Of a stretch of DNA of 22,485 nucleotides, positions 13,440 to 19,935 are shown piece after piece. Source of the DNA: Patescibacteria group bacterium. Lineage in GTDB: Bacteria; Patescibacteria; Paceibacteria; UBA6257; 2-01-FULL-56-20. The position numbers and the translations under genes were made by a program. Positions within the stretch are counted from its first letter, which is position 1. Each line of letters opens with the position of its first letter. The stretch is from NCBI GenBank assembly GCA_023484365.1, contig JAMDBA010000026.1, positions 1-22,485 on the forward strand. Reading direction: 5' to 3'. The notes beneath the pieces are model-generated. The model was given only the letters and a program-made list of their open reading frames with translations. It ran no database searches and was not told where the DNA came from.

Positions 13440-13760
13440 TCTCCACCTCCTTTTTAAGCCATAAGGTTATTTTTTGTTTTCCCTTATTCAAAATCACTTA
13501 AGGTTTGCTGTTTTTAAAATAACAAATAATTTAACGATTATCAATAAATGCGGTTTTCGTTAAAATTATTAGCGCGCTTAAAAAACGTAACGAAACCTGA
13601 TAAGAAATTAGAAAATCGCTAATCGCCGAAAAAGGCGTCTTCGCTAAAATAAAAATTAATAAAACGCGAAATATTGGATTGGTATCTGAAAAACAAATAA
13701 AGGAAACTGATTATTTTTGGACTATAATAAAATCCCTCGGGAAAGAAAAATAGACTTCGG
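13440..13760. other. Region without a confident gene
   Basis: These 320 nt separate the start of a minus-strand gene from the end of the ABC permease. The first part should hold the promoter of the 13155-13439 gene. The rest contains a small plus-strand frame pair discussed as a possible broken gene (13548-13753). No RNA gene, repeat or strong hairpin was seen. Confidence 0.5.
13548..13753 (+). pseudogene. Possible small gene split by a frameshift
   Basis: An ATG at 13548 opens a 24-codon frame ending with TAA at 13620. A second frame, shifted by one base, is open from 13604 to the TAG at 13751 without any ATG (containing NIGLVSEKQIKETDYFWTII). Joined by a -1 shift they would give about 70 residues. 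GATTAT (13536-13541) lies 6 nt before the ATG, the same spacing as the leaderless promoters elsewhere in the window. I do not recognise the protein, and the open frames are short enough to occur by chance. Confidence 0.2.
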
Positions 13761-14516
13761 TTAAATTTGGATTTCCGAAAAAAGATAACTGCCTATGCCA
13801 AGTAAAATAATTATTGAAACAGCAAGAACGGAAAAATCAAGCGGCAGACCGAATTGAGTTTCTTTCACTAAAAGTATCCTTAAAGCGTCAACTCCATAAG
13901 ATAAGACATCGGCTTGGACGATAATTTTTATGTATTCCGGAAGCCCGGCCAGAGGGAATAGCGCGCCAGATAAGAAAAATAACGGCATCACCAAAAAGTT
14001 AATAATCAATTGAAAACCCTGAAAGTCATCCATAACTGAAGCTATGGCCGTCCCAAGAGTGGTAAAAAGCAGCGCTATTAGAAACATAAACACTATAACC
14101 ATCGGCAAAGCCCACCAGCTAACCGGACGAAAACCCACAAGCAAAGAAAGCAGAAAAACAATTACCCCTTGAAAAGTAGCGACGGTTGCCCCGCCCAGGG
14201 TTCTGCCCAACATAACATCCAAGCGAGAAACAGGCGCAACCAGAGTTTCTTTTAAAAATCCAAACTGTCTGTCCCAAATAACCTCAATGCCGGAAAAAAC
14301 CGCAGTGAATAATATCGCCATTGAAATAATCCCAGGAGCAAGAAAATCAATATAATTACCTCCGCCCGCCTTTTGAAATACTGGTCCTAACCCAAAGCCC
14401 AGAGCAACCAAAAAGAGCAGCGGCTGGCCGAGAGAGCCAACAAGCCTCGCCTTGGAGCGAAAATATCTTTTGAGCTGCCTTAACCAAAGAATGTAAATTG
14501 CGCTTAATCTTTTCAT
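13761..14516 (-). CDS. ABC-2 type exporter permease (DrrB-like)
   Basis: This encodes 251 residues with six predicted membrane helices. The N-terminal helix region YILWLRQLKRYFRSKARLVGSLGQPLLFLVALGFG, then PGIISMAILFTAVFSGIEVIWDRQFGFLKETLVAPVSR (the ABC-2 signature region), FLISALF-like helices and the MPLFFLSGALFPLAGLP segment identify an ABC-2 transporter permease of the daunorubicin-resistance DrrB / NodJ type. It would form a homodimer with the ATPase encoded immediately upstream. Its ATG is 4 nt after the ATPase stop codon, so translation is coupled. The exported substrate cannot be inferred; lipids, drugs or polysaccharides are all carried by this family. Confidence 0.9.
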   Translation of the reverse strand: MKRLSAIYILWLRQLKRYFRSKARLVGSLGQPLLFLVALGFGLGPVFQKAGGGNYIDFLAPGIISMAILFTAVFSGIEVIWDRQFGFLKETLVAPVSRLDVMLGRTLGGATVATFQGVIVFLLSLLVGFRPVSWWALPMVIVFMFLIALLFTTLGTAIASVMDDFQGFQLIINFLVMPLFFLSGALFPLAGLPEYIKIIVQADVLSYGVDALRILLVKETQFGLPLDFSVLAVSIIILLGIGSYLFSEIQI

Positions 14517-14520
14517 AATT

Positions 14521-15312
14521 TTATCTGCGCCACATCCTATGATGCATTCTTAATTTATCCAAACCGCCGACTTCTTCTTCTCTTATGGCTTTTCCCGTAA
14601 GCGCCAGAAAAGCATCTTCTAAGTAAGAAGTTTTGGTCCTATTTTTTAAATCTTGCGAAGTGCCAATATCAACTATTTTCCCATAATCTATAACGGCTAT
14701 CCTTTGAGCGATCCTGTCAGCCTCTTCCATATAATGAGTAGTAAAAAAAATAGTCATTCTCTCCTCTTTATTTAATTTTTCTATATAGCCCCAGATATGA
14801 TTTCGTGTTTGAGGATCAAGTCCAAGAGTTGGCTCATCTAAAAACAATATCTGGGGATGGTGAATAAGCCCTCTGGCGATCTCAAGCCGCCTCTTCATTC
14901 CTCCTGAAAAATTTTTTACAAGCTCGTCTCTCCTGTCCCAAAGTTCAATAAATTTTAAGAGCTGCTCAATTCGCGATCTACGTTCAACTTTTGGAACATG
15001 GTATAAAACGCCGTGAAATTCCATATTTTCCCACGCCGTAAGCTCGTCATCTAAGCTTGGATCCTGAAAGACGATACCAAACATTTGCCTGACTTTGTTT
15101 GGATCCTTAACGGGGTCAAAACCGGCAATTCTTATTTCTCCGCTCGTCGGTTTCGCTAAAGTAGTCAGCATTTTTATGGTTGTACTTTTTCCGGCGCCGT
15201 TTGGACCCAGAAAAGCGAATATCTCGCCTTTCTCAACGTCAAAAGAAATACCGTTGACGGCCACCAGCTCTTTGAATTTTTTAGTTAAATTTTTGACGCC
15301 TATAATACTCAT
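14521..15312 (-). CDS. ABC exporter ATP-binding protein (DrrA-like)
   Basis: This encodes 263 residues. It powers the ABC-2 permease encoded downstream. Visible motifs are Walker A GPNGAGKST (residues 36-44), a Q-loop in VFQDPSLDDELTAWENM, the signature NFSGGMKRRLEIARGL, Walker B ILFLDEPTLGLDPQTR, and the H-loop FFTTHYMEEADRIAQRIAVIDYGKIV. The GLDPQTR and ELTAWENM segments are typical of the DrrA/CcmA-type exporters. A short C-terminal extension follows, ending MHHRMWRR. The gene lies 11 nt after the AbrB-type regulator on the same strand and 4 nt before the permease, giving a three-gene operon. Confidence 0.93.
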   Translation of the reverse strand: MSIIGVKNLTKKFKELVAVNGISFDVEKGEIFAFLGPNGAGKSTTIKMLTTLAKPTSGEIRIAGFDPVKDPNKVRQMFGIVFQDPSLDDELTAWENMEFHGVLYHVPKVERRSRIEQLLKFIELWDRRDELVKNFSGGMKRRLEIARGLIHHPQILFLDEPTLGLDPQTRNHIWGYIEKLNKEERMTIFFTTHYMEEADRIAQRIAVIDYGKIVDIGTSQDLKNRTKTSYLEDAFLALTGKAIREEEVGGLDKLRMHHRMWRR

Positions 15313-15323
15313 ATAGATAAAAT

Positions 15324-15575
15324 TTATTTTGTTTTATTGATTACCTCATCAAACATCTTTAATTTTTCGGAAAGGTGCGAGGCGATTTTTTCTACCTGTG
15401 AAAGCTTCATAAGCACGACCATATCTTTGTCCGTCCCAAAAACAAGCAGGCGATCGCCTTTTTTTAAATTCATATCTTTTCTCGCGTCGCTCGGTATGAC
15501 TATTTGGCCTTTTTCGCCAAGGCTTGCCGCGCCATAAAATTTTTTTTGCCGCGATTGATTGTTTTGTTTTGTCAT
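15324..15575 (-). CDS. AbrB/SpoVT-type DNA-binding regulator
   Basis: This encodes 83 residues from the ATG at 15575. A longer frame to a TTG at 15638 is rejected because it runs through a likely promoter (TTGTTT-16-TATTAT on the minus strand). The swapped-hairpin AbrB domain is clear: GAASLGEKGQIVIPSDARKDMNLKKGDRLLVFG (residues about 15-47), the usual 'KGQIVIP.DAR..L.L..GD.L' signature. The C-terminal 30 residues (QVEKIASHLSEKLKMFDEVI) form an amphipathic helix that may aid oligomerisation. Being first in the operon, it probably controls the ABC exporter genes that follow 11 nt downstream, possibly by autoregulation. The ribosome-binding site is weak (TAGGAAT, very close to the ATG). Confidence 0.8.
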   Translation of the reverse strand: MTKQNNQSRQKKFYGAASLGEKGQIVIPSDARKDMNLKKGDRLLVFGTDKDMVVLMKLSQVEKIASHLSEKLKMFDEVINKTK

Positions 15576-15687
15576 ATTCCTACAAGTTGGAAAAATACTA
15601 CCTTTTATTAATAATACAAAACGATTCAAATAAAACAATCCTCTGCTGCGAATAATAGCGGTGGCAATATTGGCCCAGTCATAAAAA

Positions 15688-15702
15688 TGATATAATTAAT
15701 CA
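15688..15702 (+). promoter_or_regulatory. Extended -10 promoter, leaderless spacing (zinc-ribbon gene)
   Basis: TGATATAAT (TG at 15688-15689, TATAAT 15691-15696) is an ideal extended -10 and ends 6 nt before the ATG at 15703. No Shine-Dalgarno can fit. Confidence 0.6.
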
Positions 15703-16044
15703 ATGGATAATGATTTAAAATGTCCTTATTGCGGAGCGCCGATAGACGCCAATTTTTATTTTTGTCCCAACTGCGGAAAACAATTAAGAATAAAACCCGC
15801 GCAAACAAGCGTGATGAGCCAGATAGGCGTTTATTTATTGAGTTTCTTTTTGCCTCCCCTTGGCTTATGGCCGGCTTATAAATATTTAAAACAAAGCGAC
15901 GGTAAATCAAAAATGATAGGCTGGATCGCTGTTGCTTTAACCGTCATTTCACTCGTCTTAGCCGTCTGGCTATTTCAAGGCTTCACTGCTTATCTTAATC
16001 AATCAATAAATAATCAGCTTAATTCAACTAATTTACTGTATTAA
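15703..16044 (+). CDS. Zinc-ribbon membrane protein
   Basis: This encodes 113 residues. The N-terminus carries a CPYCGAPID...FCPNCGKQL zinc ribbon (two CxxC pairs, about residues 6-25), then a linker, and two hydrophobic segments at about residues 42-60 and 72-95. A PPLGLWPAYKYLK motif follows the first membrane segment. This arrangement (zinc_ribbon plus short membrane helices) is common in small bacterial proteins whose role is unknown. The second helix ends in a polar tail (LNQSINNQLN). The start is fixed by an extended -10 six bases upstream, predicting a leaderless mRNA. It does not appear to share an operon with the RRM gene, which has its own promoter. Function unknown. Confidence 0.75.
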   Translation: MDNDLKCPYCGAPIDANFYFCPNCGKQLRIKPAQTSVMSQIGVYLLSFFLPPLGLWPAYKYLKQSDGKSKMIGWIAVALTVISLVLAVWLFQGFTAYLNQSINNQLNSTNLLY

Positions 16045-16095
16045 AAGCTCTGTTTGCCGCTCAATCAGCCGTCTTGACTTTTGATACTCAACCTA

Positions 16096-16146
16096 TTGAC
16101 TTTTTAAAAGCTATCTGCTAACATTAATCTTATCCTAGAAAGGATA
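16096..16146 (+). promoter_or_regulatory. Strong promoter and 5' stem-loop of the RRM gene
   Basis: TTGACT (16096-16101), a 17-nt spacer and TAACAT (16119-16124, with an upstream TG) form a near-consensus promoter. Transcription should start near 16131, exactly where TATCCT-AGAA-AGGATA (16131-16146) can fold as a hairpin. The remaining leader to the ATG at 16257 is about 110 nt. Confidence 0.6.
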
Positions 16147-16256
16147 GTAGGTTTTCTTAGTTGGTTTCTTTCGCAATTTATCGCTTAAGAATCTTAAAGA
16201 TCGTTTTTGATTTTAAGTAAACTAGGTAATAGTCGCCCTACTCAATACAAAAAAGT

Positions 16257-16538
16257 ATGGCAAAAAAGTTATACATTGGAGGCTTACCTTACAGCACCAC
16301 TCAAGAAGCTTTGAAAGACGCTTTTTCCGCCGCTGGCACCGTTGAATCAGCCACGATCATCACGGATAAATTTTCCGGACGATCAAAAGGATTTGGTTTC
16401 GTGGAAATGTCCAATGACGAAGAAGCGAAAAAAGCCATTGATATGTTCAATGGCAAAGACTTTGAAGGCAGGAATTTGACCGTAGACGAAGCGAGACCGA
16501 TGGAGCCCAGAGCGCCTCGAAGAGAATTCAACCGATAA
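16257..16538 (+). CDS. RRM-domain RNA-binding protein
   Basis: This encodes 93 residues, a single RNA recognition motif. RNP2 is LYIGGL (residues 5-10) and RNP1 is KGFGFVEM (44-51), both with the aromatic residues that stack on RNA. The beta-alpha-beta-beta-alpha-beta order is complete and ends with NLTVDEARP, followed by a short Arg/Pro tail (PRAPRREFNR). Bacterial single-RRM proteins of this type (as in cyanobacteria) are often cold-induced and bind single-stranded RNA in the cytoplasm. It is preceded by a strong promoter and a leader of about 125 nt, long for this window, with no obvious Shine-Dalgarno before the ATG. The stop codon is about 5 nt from the predicted end of an IS200-type element. 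Confidence 0.92.
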   Translation: MAKKLYIGGLPYSTTQEALKDAFSAAGTVESATIITDKFSGRSKGFGFVEMSNDEEAKKAIDMFNGKDFEGRNLTVDEARPMEPRAPRREFNR

Positions 16539-16556
16539 TAAGTTGATCCTCAACCA

Positions 16557-16576
16557 CTCCGCACTAAAGTGCGGAG
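16557..16576 (+). repeat. IS right-end hairpin
   Basis: CTCCGCAC-TAAA-GTGCGGAG is an 8-bp perfect stem with a 4-nt loop. Its core GCACTAAAGTGC recurs at 17108-17119 on the other side of tnpA. Confidence 0.75.
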
Positions 16577-16580
16577 GATG

Positions 16581-16608
16581 ACACCCCGATATTAATCGGG
16601 GTGTTTTT
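16581..16608 (+). terminator. Terminator behind the RRM gene, inside the IS end
   Basis: ACACCCCGAT (16581-16590), loop ATTA, ATCGGGGTGT (16595-16604) plus TTTT make a strong 10-bp rho-independent terminator on the plus strand. By the boundaries proposed here it belongs to the insertion sequence, not to the RRM gene. Confidence 0.85.
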
Positions 16609-16617
16609 GACTGAAAG

Positions 16618-17067
16618 TCAACTAAAGATCTGGAAGGTCTTATCTTCCTCTTCTTCTTGCTTGCCTTGTTGTTCAATATAATCCTTAATGACCTTTTCGG
16701 TCACTACGCCAGTGGTAACGCAAAAATAACCAATAGCCCACATATGCTGACCCCAAAACGATTTGCCAAGCTTAGGGAATTCCATTTGAAGTTTTCTTGA
16801 TGATTCGCCTTTGAGATGTTGGATTATTCTTGAAATTGCTATGTAAGGAGGTGTTTCCAAGAGAATATGAACATGATCGGGCCCGATGGCGCCTTTGAGT
16901 ATATCAATCTTTTCAGTTGAACAAATTTGCCTGATTATTTCTCTCAATCTGAGCGCAATATCATCTACCAATATCTTTTTGCGATACTTGGTAATCCAGA
17001 CTATATGGTATTTATTATCGTATACCGTATGGCTTGTCCGATGATATTGCTGCCCGCTCATGTTCAT
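16618..17067 (-). CDS. tnpA: IS200-like transposase TnpA (HUH/Y1)
   Basis: This encodes 149 residues, full length for the family. It cuts and joins single-stranded DNA at the element ends. The N-terminal YHIVWITKYRKKIL is the family signature, GPDHVHILLETPP (about residues 63-75) holds the HUH metal-binding pair, and the C-terminal helix VIKDYIEQQG (about 127-136) holds the nucleophilic Tyr. FWGQHMWAIGYFCVTTG in between is also typical. A Glu-rich tail follows (KQEEEEDK). It ends at TGA, the only TGA stop I noted in the window. No strong Shine-Dalgarno precedes the ATG; GAAGGT lies about 12 nt upstream. All catalytic residues are present, so the protein should be active. Confidence 0.93.
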   Translation of the reverse strand: MNMSGQQYHRTSHTVYDNKYHIVWITKYRKKILVDDIALRLREIIRQICSTEKIDILKGAIGPDHVHILLETPPYIAISRIIQHLKGESSRKLQMEFPKLGKSFWGQHMWAIGYFCVTTGVVTEKVIKDYIEQQGKQEEEEDKTFQIFS

Positions 17068-17104
17068 ATTCTACCATACCTTCAACGCTTATTGATGCTA
17101 AAGC

Positions 17105-17123
17105 CTCGCACTAAAGTGCAGAG
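17105..17123 (+). repeat. IS left-end hairpin
   Basis: CTC-GCAC-TAAA-GTGC-A-GAG is a 7-bp stem with one unpaired base. On the transposase strand the bulge is a T in the 5' arm, as in the end hairpins of IS608. Confidence 0.7.
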
Positions 17124-17145
17124 TTTTCCTCTCGGAGGAGGCAAT

Positions 17146-17170
17146 AAAATGCCCTTCACGAGGGCATTTT
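17146..17170. terminator. Bidirectional terminator beside the IS
   Basis: AAAATGCCCT (17146-17155), loop TCACG, AGGGCATTTT (17161-17170) form a 10-bp stem with A/T tracts at both feet. It serves the minus-strand gene 17203-17451. It may have been the original terminator of the RRM gene before the insertion. Confidence 0.7.
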
Positions 17171-17202
17171 ATAATCGCAGACCCATGCGCTATCAATCTT
17201 CC

Positions 17203-17451
17203 TTATTTTTTAATGCTCGTATTATGCATCCAGACCATATATGCCGCGAAAATCCATGCGAAGACGAATAGGTCGATCGCGCCGATGATCATCCCTCCGA
17301 CGGTCCACGAAAATCCGGGTAGAAGCTCGAAGAGCGACGCATGCAGATCGGCAATTGGTCCGCTTAAGAAGAATCGGTAAATCATGCAGATGATATAGAA
17401 CACCTCGATACCAAGCGCGCAGAGCCATCCGTATCTTTTAAGTGAAAGCAT
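17203..17451 (-). CDS. Small membrane protein, DUF5676-like
   Basis: This encodes 82 residues with two or three hydrophobic segments (about residues 8-28 and 45-75). LSLKRYGWLCALGIEVFYIICMIY, then LHASLFELLPGFSW and GGMIIGAIDLFVFAWIFAAYMVWMHN resemble the DUF5676 family of small membrane proteins, which I recall being found next to copper ATPases. Here the gene lies 31 nt downstream of such an ATPase on the same strand and is probably last in its operon; the terminator at 17146-17170 follows. Its role is unknown, perhaps an accessory to metal export. The ribosome-binding site is weak. Confidence 0.7.
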   Translation of the reverse strand: MLSLKRYGWLCALGIEVFYIICMIYRFFLSGPIADLHASLFELLPGFSWTVGGMIIGAIDLFVFAWIFAAYMVWMHNTSIKK

Positions 17452-17482
17452 TTGTTTTTTATTTTTTGATTATTTCCGACCT

Positions 17483-19693
17483 TTATAGTTTTTTTCTTTT
17501 TAAAAGCATTGCGTTTACCGCGACGATAACCGTGCTTAATGACATAAAGACAGCACCGACTGCAGGCGAAAGCAGAATGCCCCGCGACGCAAGCACTCCC
17601 GCGGCAAGCGGAATCGCGACTATGTTGTATCCCGCCGCCCACCAGAGATTTTGTATCATCTTGGCATAAGTAAGGCGCGAAAGCGTAATAATTTTTGGAA
17701 TGTCGCGCGGATCATTTTTGACAAGGATAATTCCCGCTGATTCTATCGCCACATTTGTACCGGCGCCAATTGCTATTCCTAAATCCGCTTGCGTAAGCGC
17801 GGGAGCGTCATTTATCCCGTCTCCCACCATAGCAACCCGCTTTCCTTCTGACTGTAAAATTTTTACTTTTTCCGATTTTTGACCAGGTAACACCCGGGCA
17901 AAGTATTTATTGATGCCAAGTTCACCCGCAACCCATTGCGCCACATCCTCCGCGTCGCCGGTTATCATAGCCACATCAACTTTCATATCTTTTAACGATT
18001 TAATCGCTTGACGAGATTCTTCACGAATAACGTCCGCAAGAGCAATAACACCCGCAAGCATTCCGTCGCGAAGCACGTATATAATTGTCTTGCCCTTCTT
18101 GTTTTCAAACGCGATATCGGCTGGAAGCAAAATATTTTTTCCCTCAACAATACCTTCTCCGCCGACAATTATTATGACGTCGTTTATCCGCGCCTGAGAT
18201 CCCTTGCCGGAAATCCGCTTAAAATCAGTTATCTTATCAAGCGCAATATGATGAGTATTGGCGTAAGCGACAATAGCTTTTGAAATGGGGTGTTCGGAAT
18301 ACGAATCAACAGAAGCGGCAAGCCGAATAATCTCATTTTCGTCCTTGATGTTAATCGGCCAAATGTTTGTAACGCCATACTCTCCCTTTGTAAGAGTGCC
18401 GGTCTTATCAAAAAGGACTATATCTATATTCCGCGCCGCCTCAAGCGCAAGGCGCCGCTTAACAAGAAAACCATTTTGAGCCGCCTTAGTTGTTGATATT
18501 GAAGCGACAAGCGGCACCGCCAAACCAAGCGCGTGCGGGCAAGCGATAACTAAAACGGCGACGAGCCGTTCAATAGCGAACGCCGTTCCGCCTCCTGCCG
18601 CTATCCAAGCAACGACCGTTATAGCGCCTACGCCGACCGCAATGATAGTGAGATAAAACGCGGCGCGATCGGAAAGTATTTGCAAGCGCGACTTAGACGC
18701 CTGCGCTTCAGCTACAAGTCTCATCACGCCCGCGAGGAATGTCTTGTCGCCAATTTTTGTTATTTTAATCTTTAAAATTCCATCGGAGTTAACAGTTCCC
18801 GCGATAGTAAAACTTCCTTTTTTCTTTGTTATAGGTTTAGATTCTCCCGTCGCTATTGATTCGTCCACGGAAGAATCACCGTCAATGACTTCTCCGTCGG
18901 CGGGAATTTTTCCGCCAGGCCTCACAATAACAATATCCCCTTCTCGAAGATCGGCGAGCGAAATAATTTCAGTTTTATCCCCCCGCGCTACTTCCGCAGT
19001 GTCGGGCAAAAGTTTGGACAATTCTTTTAACGCGCTCTGAGCTCCGGAAACAGCGCGCATTTCAAACCAGTGGCCAAGAAGCATAATCGTGATAAGCGTC
19101 GCGAGCTCCCAGAACAGCGTATCAGGACGGTTGGCGATAACCGCGTAAAGACTCCAGATATACGCCGTCGTAATAGCAATCGCTATAAGCGTCATCATTC
19201 CAGGAAGGCGAGCCCTTAATTCACGCCACGCGCTCGCAACGAATACCCAGCCGCCATAAAAGAAAATTATAGACGCTAAAATAAATTGCAGATAAGCCGA
19301 TCCGGGAAATGCCGGCGCGGTCCAATGAAACAATGATTGCGTTAGGTCTGAATAAAGCACAATTGGAATAGAAAGAATCAGGCTTACCCAGAATTTCCTT
19401 TTGAATATATTTACGTGATGGCCTTCATGCTTATTAAAAGACGAGATATGATCGCTATGGTTATCGTGGCCGGCATCATTGCCTTCCATCTGCATAGCCG
19501 ACGGCTGTTTTGCCTGCTTCGTTTTTACCGGAATAAGGTTCATTCCGCATTCCGGACATATTCCCGGCTTGTCCTGGATTATTTCCGGATGCATCGGACA
19601 GGTATAAGCGACGCTCTTTGATGATTCAGTATTTTTATTCATTTTTTTGAAATATATTATTTTAATTAATTCTTTAGCGATGCCTTCAGCCAT
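17483..19693 (-). CDS. copB: Copper-exporting P1B-3-type ATPase (CopB-like)
   Basis: This encodes 736 residues. It pumps copper (or silver) out of the cytoplasm using ATP. The N-terminus has a heavy-metal-binding motif, YTCPMHPEI...CPECGMNLIP (about residues 30-55), and a His-rich linker (residues 75-93, six His). Next come TGES (282-285), the transmembrane CPH motif in IACPHALGLAVP (385-387), DKTGT with the phosphorylated Asp429, SEHPISKA (HP 468-469), GDGINDAP (624-631) and MSLST in the last helix (717-721). CPH and the His-rich N-terminus define the P1B-3 subgroup. The ATG at 19693 directly follows the TAA of the 54-residue gene, so translation is coupled. An internal ATG at 19642 (MNKNTESS) is an alternative start. 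Confidence 0.93.
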   Translation of the reverse strand: MAEGIAKELIKIIYFKKMNKNTESSKSVAYTCPMHPEIIQDKPGICPECGMNLIPVKTKQAKQPSAMQMEGNDAGHDNHSDHISSFNKHEGHHVNIFKRKFWVSLILSIPIVLYSDLTQSLFHWTAPAFPGSAYLQFILASIIFFYGGWVFVASAWRELRARLPGMMTLIAIAITTAYIWSLYAVIANRPDTLFWELATLITIMLLGHWFEMRAVSGAQSALKELSKLLPDTAEVARGDKTEIISLADLREGDIVIVRPGGKIPADGEVIDGDSSVDESIATGESKPITKKKGSFTIAGTVNSDGILKIKITKIGDKTFLAGVMRLVAEAQASKSRLQILSDRAAFYLTIIAVGVGAITVVAWIAAGGGTAFAIERLVAVLVIACPHALGLAVPLVASISTTKAAQNGFLVKRRLALEAARNIDIVLFDKTGTLTKGEYGVTNIWPINIKDENEIIRLAASVDSYSEHPISKAIVAYANTHHIALDKITDFKRISGKGSQARINDVIIIVGGEGIVEGKNILLPADIAFENKKGKTIIYVLRDGMLAGVIALADVIREESRQAIKSLKDMKVDVAMITGDAEDVAQWVAGELGINKYFARVLPGQKSEKVKILQSEGKRVAMVGDGINDAPALTQADLGIAIGAGTNVAIESAGIILVKNDPRDIPKIITLSRLTYAKMIQNLWWAAGYNIVAIPLAAGVLASRGILLSPAVGAVFMSLSTVIVAVNAMLLKRKKL

Positions 19694-19858
19694 TTATTTG
19701 ACCGCGTGTTTTATGATCTCAAGATTGCAACTTTTATATTCTTTGCACCAAGCTGCGCATTTATCGGCCCACTTTTTCTCTCTATAACGCATTCCGCATT
19801 CAGGACATTGATATAATTTATCATCTTCTTTTATGGTGGCTGGGTATTTATGCTTCAT
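19694..19858 (-). CDS. 54-residue Cys-rich protein heading the copper operon
   Basis: This encodes 54 residues from the ATG at 19858. A longer frame from 19894 is rejected because its start lies in the promoter (TTGACG-18-TATACT). The body YQCPECGMRYREKKWADKCAAWCKEYKSCN holds five cysteines in CxxC, CxxxC and a final Cys, and looks like a small zinc ribbon or copper-binding module. No transmembrane segment. It is the first gene of the copper ATPase operon and its stop codon abuts the ATPase start (TAA-ATG), implying tight co-expression. It could be a metallochaperone or a storage protein; this is inferred from position and cysteines, not from a known family. Confidence 0.75.
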   Translation of the reverse strand: MKHKYPATIKEDDKLYQCPECGMRYREKKWADKCAAWCKEYKSCNLEIIKHAVK

Positions 19859-19864
19859 AATTTT

Positions 19865-19894
19865 AGTATACCCCCAACAGGTATTATCCGTCAA
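19865..19894 (-). promoter_or_regulatory. Promoter of the copper ATPase operon, leaderless spacing
   Basis: On the minus strand TTGACG (19894-19889), an 18-nt spacer and TATACT (19870-19865) are followed by 6 nt and the ATG at 19858. An inverted repeat occupies the spacer. Confidence 0.6.
19868..19884. promoter_or_regulatory. Candidate copper-responsive operator (CsoR-like)
   Basis: ATACCCCCAACAGGTAT is a 5-bp inverted repeat (ATACC/GGTAT) around a 7-bp centre. It resembles the TACCC...GGGTA pseudo-palindromes bound by CsoR copper repressors, and its place between -35 and -10 of the copper operon is where such operators usually lie. No csoR gene is in the window. Confidence 0.45.
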
Positions 19895-19935
19895 TCTTAA
19901 TATTAATTATTTATAGCAATATCTAACTATCAACA

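Larger units (their letters stand above)
16543..17143 (-). mobile_element. IS200/IS605-family insertion sequence (single tnpA)
   Basis: One HUH transposase gene on the minus strand is bracketed by near-identical subterminal hairpins sharing GCACTAAAGTGC: 16557-16576 (right end) and 17105-17123 (left end, with one bulged base). On the minus strand the right-end hairpin is followed 10 nt later by TCAA (16546-16543), the 3' end tetranucleotide known for IS608, which I use as the right boundary. The left boundary is a guess (after TTAT near 17144). There is no tnpB. Confidence 0.65.

Noticed and set aside
13237..13497. 86-residue minus-strand frame overlapping the 13155-13439 gene
   Set aside because: It has no ribosome-binding site, whereas the overlapping frame starts 6 nt after AAGGAGG and has sensible membrane helices.
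15626..15910. 94-residue minus-strand frame
   Set aside because: It is antisense to the zinc-ribbon gene, whose CxxC pairs and promoter are convincing.
16618..17067. RAYT (REP-associated transposase) rather than an IS200 transposase
   Set aside because: There are only two copies of the hairpin, placed at the two ends of the element, and the protein matches IS200-type TnpA in length and motifs. No scattered REP repeats were seen.
16557..17123. CRISPR-like repeat pair (GCACTAAAGTGC twice)
   Set aside because: Only two copies 550 nt apart, each a palindrome flanking a transposase gene; this is the IS end structure.
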